Below, piece after piece: positions 1 to 11,560 of a DNA stretch of 64,000 nucleotides. The DNA lies in the NCBI GenBank assembly GCA_949130495.1, contig OX422218.1, forward strand, positions 44,974,823 to 45,038,822, written 5' to 3'. This stretch comes from Sambucus nigra. Lineage: Eukaryota; Streptophyta; Magnoliopsida; Dipsacales; Adoxaceae. The notes under the pieces were generated by a model. The model worked only from the letters and a program-made list of their open reading frames with translations. It did not search any database and was not told the origin of the DNA. The position numbers and the translations under genes are program-made. The first letter of the stretch is position 1. Every line of letters starts with the position of its first letter.

Positions 1-1990
1 CGATCGATTCCTACGAGTTACATTAGTTCGTGCGAGGTGTTCGTAACCCTTACGGGACCGTTTTGTCGATGTTTTACATTTTCAACCTTTGATAGCATCT
101 TTTTATTCTTACCCTTTTGCAAATTTACGTCGTACACTCAAACTGGGAGCATCGTGACTACGCAGTCGGTTCCTACGAGTTACATTCGTCCCGTACAAGA
201 TGTTTGTGGCTCTTATGGGACCATTTTGTTGTTGTTTTACATTTTCACCCTTTGATGGCATATTTTTACGCTTAAGTCTATCTTTCTACAAAATTTACAT
301 CGTACACTCAACCCGAGAGTCACGTGACTATGCAGTCAATTCCTATGAGTTACATTGGTCCCATGCGAGGTGTTTGTGCCTCTTACGGGACCATTTTGTG
401 GTTGTTTTATATTTTCACCCTTTGATGGCATGCTTTAACGCTAAACTCAAATTTTGCAAATTTACGTCGTACACACAAACCAGGAGACCCGTGACTTTGC
501 GGTCAGTTCCTACGAGTTACATTGGCCTCGTGAGAGGTGATCGTGCCTCTTACGGGACCATTTTGTGGATGTTTTATGTTTTCACCCTCTCATGGCATGT
601 TTTTATGCTCAAGTAACTTTTTACAAATTTAGGACATACACTCGAATTGGGAGTGTCATGACTACGCGGTCGGTTCCTACGAGTTAAATTGGTCCTGTGC
701 GAGGTGTTTATGCCTCTTATGGGACCGTTTAGTCGCTATTTTATATTTTCACCCTTTAATGGCATGTTTCTGCGCTCAAATCTAACTTTTTCCAAATTTA
801 CGTCGTACTGTCAAATCGGGAGTCATGTGACCACGCGGTAGGTTGCTACAAGTTACATTGGTCCCATGTGAGGTGTTCGTGCCTGTAAAGGGGCCGTTAT
901 GTGGCACCTTTATGTTTTCATCGTCTGATGGCATGTTTTTCTACTCAAGTTTAAATTTTTGCAAATTTATGTCATACACTCAAATCGGGAGCCCCATAAT
1001 GATGCGGTCGATTCTTACGAGTTACATTAGTCCCGTGTGAGGTGTTCCCAACTCTTATGGGGCCGTTTTGAGACTATTTTAAGTTTTCACCCTTTGATGG
1101 CATGTTTTTATGCTTAAGTCTAAACTTTTGCAAATTTATGTTGTACACTCAAACTGGGAGTGCCGTGACTACGTGATCGGTTCCTACGAGTTATATTAGT
1201 CGCATGCGAGGTGTCCATGCCTCTTACGGGACCGTTTTGTGGTTATTTTATGTTTTCACCCTTCACTGGCAGGTTTTTATGCTTAAGTCTAACTTTTTAT
1301 AAATTTAGGACGTACACTCAAACTGGGTGCAGCGAGACTACACAGTCAATCCGTACGATTTAAATAGGTCCCATACGAGGTGTTCATACCTCTTTCGGGA
1401 CCGTTTTGTGGTTGTTTTACGTTTTCTCCCTCTGATTGCATGCTTTTATTCTTAACTCAACTTTTTGCAAATTTATGTCGTACACTCAAACCAGGAGACC
1501 CGTGACTACATAGTGAGTTCCTACGAGTTACATTGGTCCCGTGCGAGGTGTCTGTGCCTCTTATGGGACCGTTTGGTGGTTGTTTAACGTTTTCACCCTT
1601 TGATGGCATGTTTTTACTCTCAAGTCTAACTTTTTGCAAATTTACGTCATACACTCGAACCGGGAGCATCGTGACTACGCGGTTGGTTCCTACGAGTTAC
1701 ATTGGTCCCGCGCGAAGTGTTCATGCCATTACAGGACCATTTTGTGATTGTTTTACGTTTCACCCTTTAATGACATGTATTTATGCTTAAGTCTAACATT
1801 TTGCAAATTTAGGTTGTACACTCAAGCCGGGTGCAGCGAGACTACACAGTTGCTTCCTACGAGTTACATTGGTCTCGTGTGAGATTTCCGTGACTCTTTC
1901 AAGACCGTTATGTGATTGTTTTACATTTTCACCATTTGAAGGCATGTTTTTATTCTTGAATGGAAACATAAATCTAAACATCATTTAAAT
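1..1990. repeat. Satellite array 1, about 168-bp monomer, subfamily A
   Basis: About twelve tandem monomers. The landmark CTACGAGTTACATT recurs near 11, 173, 343, 510, 677, 846, 1014, 1184, 1353, 1521, 1690 and 1857, so the spacing is 162-170 bp and mostly 167-170. Each monomer runs through GGTCCCGTGCGAGGTG, CCTCTTACGGGACCGTTTTG, CACCCTTTGATGGCATG, TTTGCAAATTTACGTCG and GTGACTACGCGGTC. This array differs from the other three in carrying CTACGAGTTACAT and AATTTACGTCGTACACTC where they carry CTACGTGTTACGT and AAGTTTTGGTCATATTCTC. The right edge is soft: clear similarity fades near 1957 and weak similarity runs to about 1990. Short open frames inside are by-products of the repeat. Confidence 0.95.
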
Positions 1991-3773
1991 TTCAAATCAA
2001 TTATGTCAAATAAAAAAACATAATGGATGAGTTAACATGTTACCAGCAAGTTGGAGCCGGGGAGAGGAAAAATGGAGATGGAGTCGGAGAAGTCAACCAG
2101 AAGCAGGACTGAAGCTTGCACGCTTTTAAATTATAATTGTTAACAAAAAAATGGCTCATTACAAACATATAACTGAATATTATAATGAGATAATAATGAA
2201 ATGTCTTATAATGAAATCAAAAATTAAAAACATCTTGTTATGTTTATTTGTAAGGGAAATCAGAAATCAATGGAAATAAATAAGTAAAAAGAAACTTACA
2301 ATGGCCGAGGTCCTATATAGAAAATGCAAATCTCATTGTTAGAACCCTTGCAAAAATCGTGGAACTTTATTTCAAAAATTGTAATCAACCTTTGATTGCA
2401 ATTTTTAATCAAAGGTTAGGGTTTGTGTTTTCGCTGAACGAGTAGCCGGAGGGATAGGAGGCCGAGAATAGAGTTGGGTGGCCGGAGGCTAGGGTTCGTG
2501 TTTTCTTATCTTTTTTTACAAATATCTTTCTAAAATGTGATCATTTTTGTTCTCCAACCCATTCCAACTAAAAAAAATGTCATCCTTATTTCCGTCAACA
2601 TTGCAACTCTTATTGGTAGATTAAAGATTATTGAATAGTAAATAGGCTAACAACGGTCTAAGCCAATCCACCCCCTCTTTGATCGAGAACTCTTCTTCTA
2701 CCCATCAAACTTTGTCAACTTTATGCAAGATGGGATTCCAAAATTCTAATGGTAATGGGTACCCTCTAATTGAAAGTCGTAGATAGATTAATGACCACTG
2801 CCCCCACTCATAATGAAACAAATATGAACCGAATAAATTTCTTAAACAAGAATCTCGCAATCCGATAAGCTATTTCACAGACAAGTTTAGACACATTTAC
2901 TTTCTCCTATTGGTTCGAGTGTTTGTGCTTTCTTGGTATCTTAAAGAGTTAAGTTTCAAATTTAGGCAAGGAGCTGGCATCATTTATATATACTTTATAA
3001 TGAATTATAGAACTTAATATTTGAATTTACCATTTCATATTCTAGGAAGCACAAAACCATGAACCAAATGAGCTTCAGTGAAAATTAGTTCATGTCTCCA
3101 TGTTCTAGTAGGGATTACACATGAGGGGTTATAAAGAAGAATGTACAAATTTAGCTAATATCTCAAACTGTAGTCCTTTGTAATATTAATGAATCACAGT
3201 TAAGTATAGATTAACATCTTTCATGTAAACAACATAACATATGTTCATAGAAAATAATCAACATCGTGACTTGAAAGAAAATGTGATAACTAGAGAACAA
3301 AAAGGATCTGAAGTACTAGGGTTAAAAAAAAAAATTTCACCAAAATCTTATGAGATACTTAAACACATATACATACCCAAATATACAGAGAGGCTCATAT
3401 GATTCGAATACCTGGAGAGATGGAAGAAATTATTGAATCGAAATTACTTGAGATTTTTTTCTGAATCGATTTCCCTTCAGGTTGAATGAATAATATTAAG
3501 AAAAAAAACACATCGAGCCCATTTCCTTTTGGATTGAACAAACATTTTTTTGTGATGTTGAACAAACAATACAACGATCAGATCTTTGCTTAATCGATTT
3601 TTGGGCATGTGTATGGGCGACTTTGATATATATATATATATGGGACAATGATGTTATGAATAGTAACTCCTGCATGATAAACGAGCATGATAAATATGCA
3701 TGACATTTTATGTGTTGCACGCATACACATGCACGTATGCACGCATGCATGCATACATTATTATTATTATTAC

Positions 3774-3809
<36 letters not shown>

Positions 3810-3939
3810 CTTATTAAAATATTTTTAAAAAAAATAATATTTAAAAAATATGTTTTTAGAAAATATATATATATATTATTTTTCTAATGTTTTTATTAAA
3901 AAGGCGGGTTATTATGGGATGGGTTTTATCACGGGGCCA
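1991..3939. other. Unclassified AT-rich segment between satellite and Helitron end
   Basis: No gene recognised. The stretch contains a GC-richer patch at about 2430-2500 with repeated GCCGGAGG words, and an 85-bp block starting CAGATCTTT at 3579 that is similar, in the same orientation, to a block starting at 11672. It may be the body of the Helitron whose 3' end lies at 3979, but no helicase or Rep coding sequence and no convincing 5' TC terminus could be seen. Confidence 0.5.
3715..3809. repeat. Purine/pyrimidine alternating tract followed by (ATT)n microsatellite
   Basis: From 3715 to 3756 the sequence alternates purine and pyrimidine (ACGCATGCATGCAT words), a composition that can favour Z-DNA. 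From 3757 to 3809 it becomes about 17 units of ATT with one interruption. A poly-tyrosine reading frame through this tract is not a gene. Confidence 0.9.
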
Positions 3940-3979
3940 AATTTATCGGCGTGCCCTCGAGCATGGGCATCCGCTAGTA
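3940..3979 (+). mobile_element. Helitron 3' terminus, plus strand
   Basis: Reading to the right, a short hairpin (TGCCC, loop TCGAGCA, TGGGCA) is followed a few bases later by CCGCTAG and then T. This is the Helitron 3' signature: a subterminal hairpin, then CTRR, then the T of an AT target. The end is closely related to the opposite-strand end at 4102, which shares the CGTGCC stem and CCGCTAGT. The element body would extend to the left. Assignment rests on terminal structure only. Confidence 0.65.
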
Positions 3980-4101
3980 TGTATATATATATATAACAAT
4001 ACATCTAATATATATAATAATACAATGATCAGATATATATTTGATATATAACAATACCTGATACATATCTATAACAATACATTTGATATATATATATACT
4101 A
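3980..4101. repeat. AT-rich minisatellite between two facing Helitron ends
   Basis: About 120 bp made of variants of AACAATACATCTGATATATAT. Its reverse complement resembles 11558-11665, on the far side of the Helitron body, including TATCAGGTATTGTTATATAT and CTGATCATTG. The segment is therefore one arm of an imperfect inverted repeat around the 7.4-kb element. Confidence 0.75.
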
Positions 4102-4135
4102 GCGGAATGCCCGTGCCTGAAGGCACGGCGAAAAT
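4102..4135 (-). other. Helitron 3' hairpin
   Basis: Plus-strand positions 4102-4135 contain GCCCGTGCC, TGAA, GGCACGGC, a GC-rich stem in otherwise AT-rich DNA. It is directly preceded at 4102 by CTAGCGG, the reverse complement of CCGCTAG. It serves as the putative termination signal for rolling-circle transposition. Confidence 0.7.
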
Positions 4136-4238
4136 TTTGAAAATACGTAAACGCAAAACAATAATAAATTTCAAATTACGTAATGGCAAAACGAAAAAAA
4201 TTCATTCCCCAACAAAACAAAGTGTAAGTTTTTTAAAA

Positions 4239-4500
4239 ATTGACCATAACATCCTTTATTTATTTGACTATCCACTCTGCTTAACAAATAATAATTGGTC
4301 CAACAACATTTTTTCAAATAGTCTAAATGCATCAAACAAATTCACATGTAGCATGAAGTTTACAATATTCATCAATCGAATTCACATTGTGCCACAAATA
4401 ATCAAAGTATCAATTTTTAAAAAAAATTGACATGATTTCGTTTGTTTATTGGACTATCCACCCTATTAAGGGATAACCAATCCAACAACAAAAAAATGAA
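4239..4500. repeat. Subterminal direct repeat pair in the Helitron
   Basis: Two diverged direct copies lie about 185 bp apart: 4239-4310 and 4424-4490. Both run through TTGAC, TTTATT, GGACTATCCAC (or TGACTATCCAC), a TTAA-containing spacer, and GGTCCAACAACA or CCAATCCAACAACA. They lie close to the element's 3' end. Function unknown. Confidence 0.6.
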
Positions 4501-5825
4501 TATGCCAACCAATCCAACACTATTATTTTTATGGATGGTTTATTTCAATAGAAAAAATAGTAAATGAATATGACAAAAGCAAAAAAAAGTCTTTAAGTGC
4601 TCGTGTGCCTCCGATGACAGAGCTGAGGCAGTTACAGTAGGCCATTGTTTCCGGATTATCTTTGGTTTTGGGGTGATCTGCATGGTAAGTTCAGCAAGAT
4701 TTGTTGTCTGCGAGATTTGATTTCCGCTTTGATTGAACCATTGTGCTCGTGCTGATCCCAGTGAATACTGCTGGATGCGTGTTTATCACTGGTTTCCTCC
4801 AACCTTCATGGTGGTTCTGATGGTTTTTGATCGTCGTTGGCATGATATTTTGCATTAATTTAGCCGTGATAGTGTTGTTAAGACTGTTACAGCCAATGTA
4901 TCTTCATCTTTGCGACCCATGATTTGAGAACACCTGAAAGAGGCAAAAACTCATTCTAAGTACCATTACAATTTTTCAATGTTTGGCAAGGAGTAAAGCA
5001 TCCCATGAACAGTACCTCGCTAACTTGATAAGACTGTTATAGCCAGCTTCATTACCAGGGGCCACAGTACACCTAGGCTCGAGAATTGATCTCTGTAGAA
5101 AACCAAAGAAATTCTACCCCCGGGTCCATTCCCATATATTTCAATTTGTTTTCTCAGCTACATATCAAAACAGATATGTAGCAGACATATTATTTTGTTT
5201 ATGGTAACATCATCCCAAAGTTATAAATCATCACAAAGCACATCGAGCACGCACACACATGTAAAATTAGACGTAACAAAAAATATATTTACAACCCATG
5301 AGCTTTCATTTAATTTAGCATAGAGGAAGAAGAGGCAAAGTTTCATCATAAAGGAGCATAAGTTCATCCAAGAGATGTAAGAAGAGATATAAGAAGGTTG
5401 GGCCTATAAGGTAACACCACTGCATTACCCTAGTTTGTTATTGATGAGTATTCCTAATTTGTTATGTGGATAGTATGGACCAATTCACGGGGCTTTGAAT
5501 TTCAAATGTAATCGTAATTTCTGAAAACCAAAAAAGACAGTACATAATCGACACCATATAAGAGTCTTGAAGATTTAACAGTCTTTAGCAAAATATAGCA
5601 ATAATACTAATAATTCAAAAAAAATATCAAAAGGCAAAATATGCTTTACATACCTAATTAGTACCATAGTTATCATTCCCAAGCAGAATTATACACCTTT
5701 GAAAAATAAAATTCATGACAGATTTAAATATCTGATCAGTACAGTAGTTCCCATTCCAAAGCATTCGTCCATTAGAAATTTTGACAGATTTAAATCTAAG
5801 GTATGACAAAACAAAGTTAATTCTC
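4501..5825. other. Helitron interior, no recognised gene
   Basis: A slightly GC-richer patch at 4600-4960 has an ATG, GTAAGT donor-like site at 4683 and short open stretches on the plus strand. It may be another captured fragment, but I could not identify it. The part from about 5650 to 5825 follows the ARL8-like stop codon on the minus strand and may be captured 3' untranslated sequence. Confidence 0.4.
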
Positions 5826-6023
5826 TTATATATTTGACTTGGAATGCTTAATGAGTCAATCAGTGATTGAATCAATATTGGTGGAGCTTTTGCATGAGAT
5901 CATAAAACAGCATACCTCTTTATCAGTGATAGATGTTATCCACATCTGATCAGTCAAATCTTGCTTAGAGAGGGCTCATCATCTTTATCAATCTTGTTTC
6001 TTAACACCAGTAAGGGAATGCCA
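5826..6023 (-). pseudogene. Captured 3' exon of an ARL8-type small GTPase gene
   Basis: The minus strand translates to the C-terminal third of ADP-ribosylation factor-like protein 8, a lysosome/vacuole-associated ARF-family GTPase. It starts with GIPLLVL and NKID (the guanine-specifying NKxD box), then [15 protein letters not shown], then STNIDSIT and LIKHSK before a TAA at 5826-5828. The exon start is preceded on the minus strand by CTCAG, a splice acceptor, so genomic DNA rather than a processed cDNA was taken. It is broken: a one-base shift separates the NKID part from the rest, and a TGA replaces the expected tryptophan codon before LIKHSK. The P-loop and switch exons were not found nearby, so no functional GTPase can be made. 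The same orientation as the Helitron fits capture by that element. Confidence 0.85.
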
Positions 6024-7277
6024 CTGAGTGATGTTTAAAGATATGTGTAATACAAAAATATTCCACCGAGTGAATGGCACGGAGAAAATATTCCCTTGAG
6101 TAAAGATATGTGTAATACTAAAATTGCCTACGGCACTTTAATATCGTGGAGATGTGCTTATGTAAAATTTCAATAAAAGTAAACATATAAAGAACCGAAG
6201 TTCGCGTACACCACTACCAAAGATCAATACACCATTTCGTCATAGCATTTGATAATGTAAAGCTAAAAGGGAAAAAAAGTATGTACCCAACTGTATCACC
6301 AAAACTGACTGAAATGATGGTAGTATCATAAACAATGAAATCTCTTGATTAATTGAGTAACCCATGGAAAAGTTCCAAAGATAATTGAGTAACCCATCCA
6401 AACCATGATCCATATTCTAGGTTCCTAAACATACCACCACATTAAACTTATAAAATCTCATGTTGAAACTACAACTAATTATTCATCAAACCATTTGTTC
6501 TGGACAGTCAGTATAGACCATATTTTTGGAAATAAACAAAAAGATAAGAAAAATAATCTAGTATCTATCAAAACAAAAAAAAAGTTAGAATTGCATAAAT
6601 TTTGGGTCCATTCATGATCAAATTAATAGTATATGTTAGCATTATGCATTACAGCAGCAAGAGCATATAAGTTCATACAGAATAAGCAAAAGACTAAACC
6701 ATCATCATGCCATGCCATGCTTTACAGCAGCAACAGCCATGCCATGCCAAATCAGAGACTAAACCATCATCATAATAGATCTGTGCCAACCTTGAGGATG
6801 GAGTGATACCATACTGAAATAAATCAAACAATATAGGCATTACATTTCGAAAAAAATTTCACCTTAATCTTCATTACTAAACCTATAATTGAACCATAAG
6901 CACTCGACAACTCGATTACGTTTAAAACACCAAATCCAACCACAATAGAGTATTTCACCTTAAGCACAAAGTCATATAAGCAAAGCCATATGGCACACCT
7001 GTGCGTTCGTTCCATAAGTGCGTTCAATTGCGGCATAATCCAATATGAATTCTAAAATAATAATATTATGCATACATTTCACATCCTATTTTCCAATGCC
7101 TGTAAATTTCAAGACATTTAAAATAAATCATTGCCTTTGCCTTGAACATTTAATGGAAAAACAAATGAAAAGAGATATGGTATTAGATAAATTCGTGTTT
7201 TTAGAATTTTATTTTATTATTTCTTGACAGAAATATTAATATCACAAATACGAAGAGGAGGTAAATCTAAAACCTAC
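6024..7277. other. Helitron interior between captured exons
   Basis: AT-rich sequence with CATGCCATGC repeats near 6706-6750. A minus-strand stretch at 6824-7036 reads open for 70 codons and contains a CAG/GTGTG donor-like site near 6999, but the translation matches no family I know. Nothing else is supported. Confidence 0.4.
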
Positions 7278-7366
7278 CTCACTTTAATGAGCAAATACAG
7301 ACTGGATAGGCCTGCTGATGGAGGGAGTTCGGAGATCCCATATATGCAAATATTGATCATCCCCAA
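7278..7366 (-). pseudogene. Captured internal exon of an MSI1-type WD40 gene
   Basis: On the minus strand an 89-nt exon translates to GDDQYLHIWDLRTPS, then RPIQSV, an AH, a stop, and SEV. This is the WD-repeat region of MSI1/RBAP48-type histone-binding proteins, which act in chromatin assembly and Polycomb complexes. The exon is bounded by an acceptor (ATTCAG) and a donor (GAG/GTAGGT), so intron borders were captured with it. An in-frame TAA replaces the glutamine codon after AH. The neighbouring exons of the family were not found. It lies 1.3 kb from the ARL8-like fragment in the same orientation, so one element carries pieces of two unrelated genes. Confidence 0.82.
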
Positions 7367-9776
7367 CTGAATCATAAGTAAGAAGATCTCTTACTTGCAA
7401 AGTCAAGACAAATTTATTAGAAAAAAAATGAAAAGAAAAACATGAAAAGAAATAGGTAAACATAAAACATTAAAAGAACTCTTCACAATACAATCACTGA
7501 GAATTAGGGGAAACAGAGTTACAATACACAAATTAAAATTGAAACTAACACTTCACAATAAACAAAAAAGGCGGCAGAGGTAAAAATAAAAATTCAGAAC
7601 ATTTAATTCACTTAAGAAAACTTTAGTACCTTGGCCATTTGTTTAAACAGCAATAATGATGATTCAAATCAATCCCTGTTCACTTGAGCATTTTTTCTAA
7701 CACCTTCCATGCATTCAAAAAGTTCATAATCCTTTTAGTCACCAAAATCAAACACCGGTAGTTTTGAATAACTGATATAAGACACAATGAGAGACAGAGC
7801 GAGTTGGGGGAGGGTATAGAAATTTTAATAGAAACATTAAACTCCAATAATATCAAAACCCTAGGCTACCACTTATCCATATTTTCAATATGATCATTAG
7901 GACCTAACACGCATTTGGATCAAACACATGAGCTACTCATTAGGCTGCTACTGTTCGAGCTATAGGAAGAAGCAGAGATTTCAAAATTTAAAAAAAAAAA
8001 TTAAAAATGTTATCCAGAAGAATATATGCCTGTACAAAAATACACATACATATTCATAAACAAAACAACCATGATAATCACTCATAGGAATCTTGTGTTA
8101 AATTTGGGTTCCCATTTATTTTCATGTTAAGTAAATTAATTTAGCTTCTTAGGCAAGAAGGATTTATAATTTATACACAACATGCACAACCAGCTATTGA
8201 AAATGGATAAGTCTAGATATGAACCACCAAAATGCTCACCTAACTGAATGCTAGTGCCCATAAATATGAATAAGCCAAATAATCAAGTGTAGTAAATAAG
8301 AAAAAGGTGAAGAGTTAAAATACAATAAAACATTTCCTAAAACTCCTCAGAGGCTTTCCCTTCCCTAGCTGTCGAGATTGCTAAGCAGCTGAACAACTAT
8401 TGAACAAATCAAAGCCCTGTATACTAAGATATGATCATAATAGTGTGTATTTGTTATTCAACATATCTTATTCTCCCTCCGTGCTCCTTATTTTCCATTT
8501 CTAGTGTGTAGGTTTTAGTGAAATCTCATTTGAATATGGTGTCCAAGTGGTAAACAAACTCAGATTTATATTGGGCTTACTAACAACAATTAGATATTTC
8601 ATCTGAATATGGATTTATTCATACATAAGTTTTATTTATCAAAAACAATCACAACCTTCCTTTTAGACGAAAAGAAAACATAGTATCATTTGAAAATGAG
8701 ACAAAAGGAACAAAATATGACCTTCCCACACTTGTCTGCTTTAGATGCAAATTTCCCATCCATTCTCTACGAAGCAGACTTTTAAAATAGATAAAATAAA
8801 GTAACTAAATAAGATATTATAAAACACTAATGAACCTAAATTAAAAGTAAAAACAAAAACCATTCAGAAAACCAAAAAAGAAACCCTAACAATGGACAAT
8901 TTCTTTCCAAAATCAAATAAAAAGACATAAAATGAAACCAATAAATAAAAAAGTCACCCCACAAAAATCGGGCCCAATATATAATGACATTCAAAAACCA
9001 TGATTTTTAACCTCAAGACAGAGTCGAATCCCATTTTTTTGGAACCTAAAACCCCTCAAAATGGAGACCCAGAAGAAGTATAATGCCATTTACCAGTTCC
9101 CAGAGCACAATACACTTAACACCAAATGAAAACACAGAGTCTCAAATTAAACCAATATGAAAACATTTCCCTAAATTCTTATTCTGTGCTCGTGTTTTGG
9201 CGTGACCTGTTTTAGTATGGCGTGTCTCATATCGTGATCGTATCGGGTAAAAAACACGATTACATGTCTCATGTCGTGCTCGTTTTGGGTTTAATATGAA
9301 TCATGCTCAGATTAGGTAAAAACCTTGATAATTTTGTGTTGTGTAAACCTTGACTATCTACATTGACTATCAACTCCTTCATCTAGTCTTCAAACTTGCT
9401 CCTCATCCTCGGACATGTACTTCTATGCTTCCTATAACATCTTTTTAAATGGAACTATTTTCTAACTGAATGGAATGTACTACCTATTTTCTAACTAAAT
9501 TGAACTGGAACTGTTTCAACATTTGTAATGTCCTACTTGTTTCAACATTTGTAATGGAACAAACTATGTGGAGTAAACTATTTTCTAAATTCCAACACAA
9601 AAGACACCGACAACGTGTTAAAGGTAACTTACCAAAAATTCACTAAATTGAGTCAAATATAGCATATTCTGAAAAAATTAGTCAGCCCAATCTAAAATTT
9701 ATAACAATCTTACATAGCAAATTACTGATTAGCTAGCAAGAAAGTCAAGTTACTTACATGAATAAATGTTATGAAT
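7367..9776. other. Helitron interior, no recognised gene
   Basis: AT-rich non-coding sequence. A patch at 9185-9310 has repeated CGTG/TCGTG words (CTCATATCGTGATCG, CTCATGTCGTGCTCG). No reading frame of useful length or similarity was seen. Confidence 0.45.
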
Positions 9777-10000
9777 CTACCTCCTTTTGTGGTCCCAAAT
9801 CGGTATAACACAAATAGAGACTCGGGTCGTGCAATCATCAACACTGGCAGAGAATCGTCTGCACAACCTACACGCCCCACAGTGCAAGAGGAAATGCCAA
9901 GAGAGGGAGTCTTTCTGCATCGTACCTGAGCACCTACGGTTCAGGATCAATATTCGCCCAGCGTGACTCTTCAACAAACTGCTGCAAGGCAGCGACCGAA
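9777..10000 (-). other. GC-richer block, possible further captured exons (unidentified)
   Basis: Around half G+C, clearly above the surrounding sequence. On the minus strand it shows exon-like pieces with splice-like edges: TTGCAG, then a 44-nt open piece reading QFVEESRWANIDPEP, then GTAGGT. Nearer 9780-9860 an open piece reads LPVLMIARPESLFVLYRFG, then a GTAGAT. I do not recognise the protein. Composition and splice-like borders resemble the two identified captures, so this may be a third captured gene. Confidence 0.4.
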
Positions 10001-11504
10001 TGTGAAAATATAAGAACCAAAAAATCAAATAGAGCATAAAACTCAAATCCATAAAATATTTGTCCGCACACATGGTAAAACAATGTATTCATTTACCTCC
10101 AAGATTTGTCCGTACACATGGTGAATGTAGCACAAACCTGAAGCATTGAGATCAATAAGTGAAATCAGAATATTCCATGATCAAATTATTACAAACCAAA
10201 ACATTAGAGATGCAAAAACAATAAAATCTTTCGTGAAAAAACCACCGTATGAGTAATTCCAACCATGTAATAAGAAAAATAAAAAATAGTTTTAGTCATC
10301 AAACGGAAAGATGTAAACCTATCAATACTAAACTTTAAATTGATTCCATATCTCAAATGGTACCTGAGATTAAAAAAAATCTGCAATGATACCTGAGATA
10401 AAAAAAACGTTGAATTAGTAAAGAAACCCCAACGTCAAATTGAAGCCCAACTGTAAGAGGTTTCACATAAGCAGCACATATATTCATATTTTGAGTTTTT
10501 ATAGTTGTTCGCATAAGCTAACATATGCTCACATAAGCAGGACATTCACATAAGTAGAACTAAAAGTTAAATCTGTACAGAAATGTCATATACTGAAATC
10601 TGTACAGGACATTTACAACTACATAGATTTCATATACATATTGTATCTATACAGAAATGTCATATACTGAAAGTGAAACCTCAAATAGAAGAATATTATA
10701 CCTAGAAGTATATCAGACCTAAAAGTAAGACCTCATACTGAAACTGGAAAATGTATATCAAAAATTGAAAAATGTATACACGAATATTGAAAATTGTGTA
10801 GAAAACCCCAAACTCAATGAATCTACCGAAACTGATAAACATGTATATCAACTTTGATCAGCTTTCATCATTCTCTTCTATGCTTGAATCTACCGAAGTA
10901 CATGAAAGAAGCCAAATAAAAATGCATCAATATTTCATTGCAACATGTTGTGGAAGCTAATAAAAATAATGAAAAAACAGAGGACGATTGAGGGAAGAAT
11001 AGAGATATCATACCCAAACCCTCCAATTTTCAAAAAACACAAAGCTAAGAATTAGGGCTTCAAAAGCCCTAATATCAAAACTTCGAAACAAAAAAAAATG
11101 TGCCAGAGAAAACCTAAACAAATTCAGAAATAAAAATTACAAATGACAAATAGATGAGAGAAAAAAATATTAGAGAAAAGATAGAACATATAGATAGAGA
11201 TGTACCTTGTAAGAGAGAGAGAGAGACGAAACAAAACAAAGGAATGAAAGAAAGCGTGTTTGATCTTTCTTCTCTTGGTGGTGGTCTCTCTTGTGAAGTT
11301 ACTAATTTAACCCTCGTTTTGAATTAAAGTAAGAGAGGTAAATCAAATGGAAGTGAAGGAAAAGAGGGGGAAACCAAAAATTAGAGGGTCAAAAGAGGAA
11401 AATGCAATAAAATAATCTCAACCCTTGATTTCTTGCATTGGTGTTTTAATCTCAACCCCTAATTAGCTTATGATCTTATTGAATAGTGTCCAAATTCTAC
11501 TCCT

Positions 11505-11510
<6 letters not shown>
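10001..11510. other. Helitron interior toward its presumed 5' end
   Basis: AT-rich, with a GA microsatellite at about 11213-11225 and no gene recognised. The Helitron 5' end (on the minus strand) should lie near 11500 but is hidden by the adjoining AT repeat. Confidence 0.4.

Positions 11511-11557
<47 letters not shown>
11511..11557. repeat. (AT)n microsatellite
   Basis: About 23 uninterrupted AT units at the presumed right edge of the Helitron. Confidence 0.95.

Positions 11558-11560
<3 letters not shown>

Larger units (their letters stand above)
4102..11510 (-). mobile_element. Non-autonomous Helitron-like element with captured host exons
   Basis: The 3' terminus is on the minus strand at 4102. 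Read leftward it shows a strong hairpin (GCCGTGCC, TTCA, GGCACGGGC), a short spacer and CCGCTAG before T, matching the CTRR ending of Helitrons. The other end is buried in an AT microsatellite at about 11510, so it is approximate and the 5' TC was not pinned down. No Rep/helicase coding region was found across 7.4 kb. Inside lie minus-strand exon fragments of an ARL8-type gene and an MSI1-type gene with splice-site bases still attached, which is the gene-capture behaviour known for Helitrons. The rest is AT-rich with no other recognised gene. That all of 4102-11510 is one element is an inference. Confidence 0.6.

Noticed and set aside
1..1990. Many short open frames (60-157 codons) with recurring peptides such as GPVRGVHAS and FSPFNGMF in all four satellite arrays
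   Set aside because: They follow the 165-170 bp repeat, occur in more than one frame, and break wherever the period is not a multiple of three. They are repeat by-products, not a gene family.
4083..4430. A 115-codon frame over the Helitron 3' end
   Set aside because: It runs through the terminal hairpin and AT repeat, and no protein family is recognisable.
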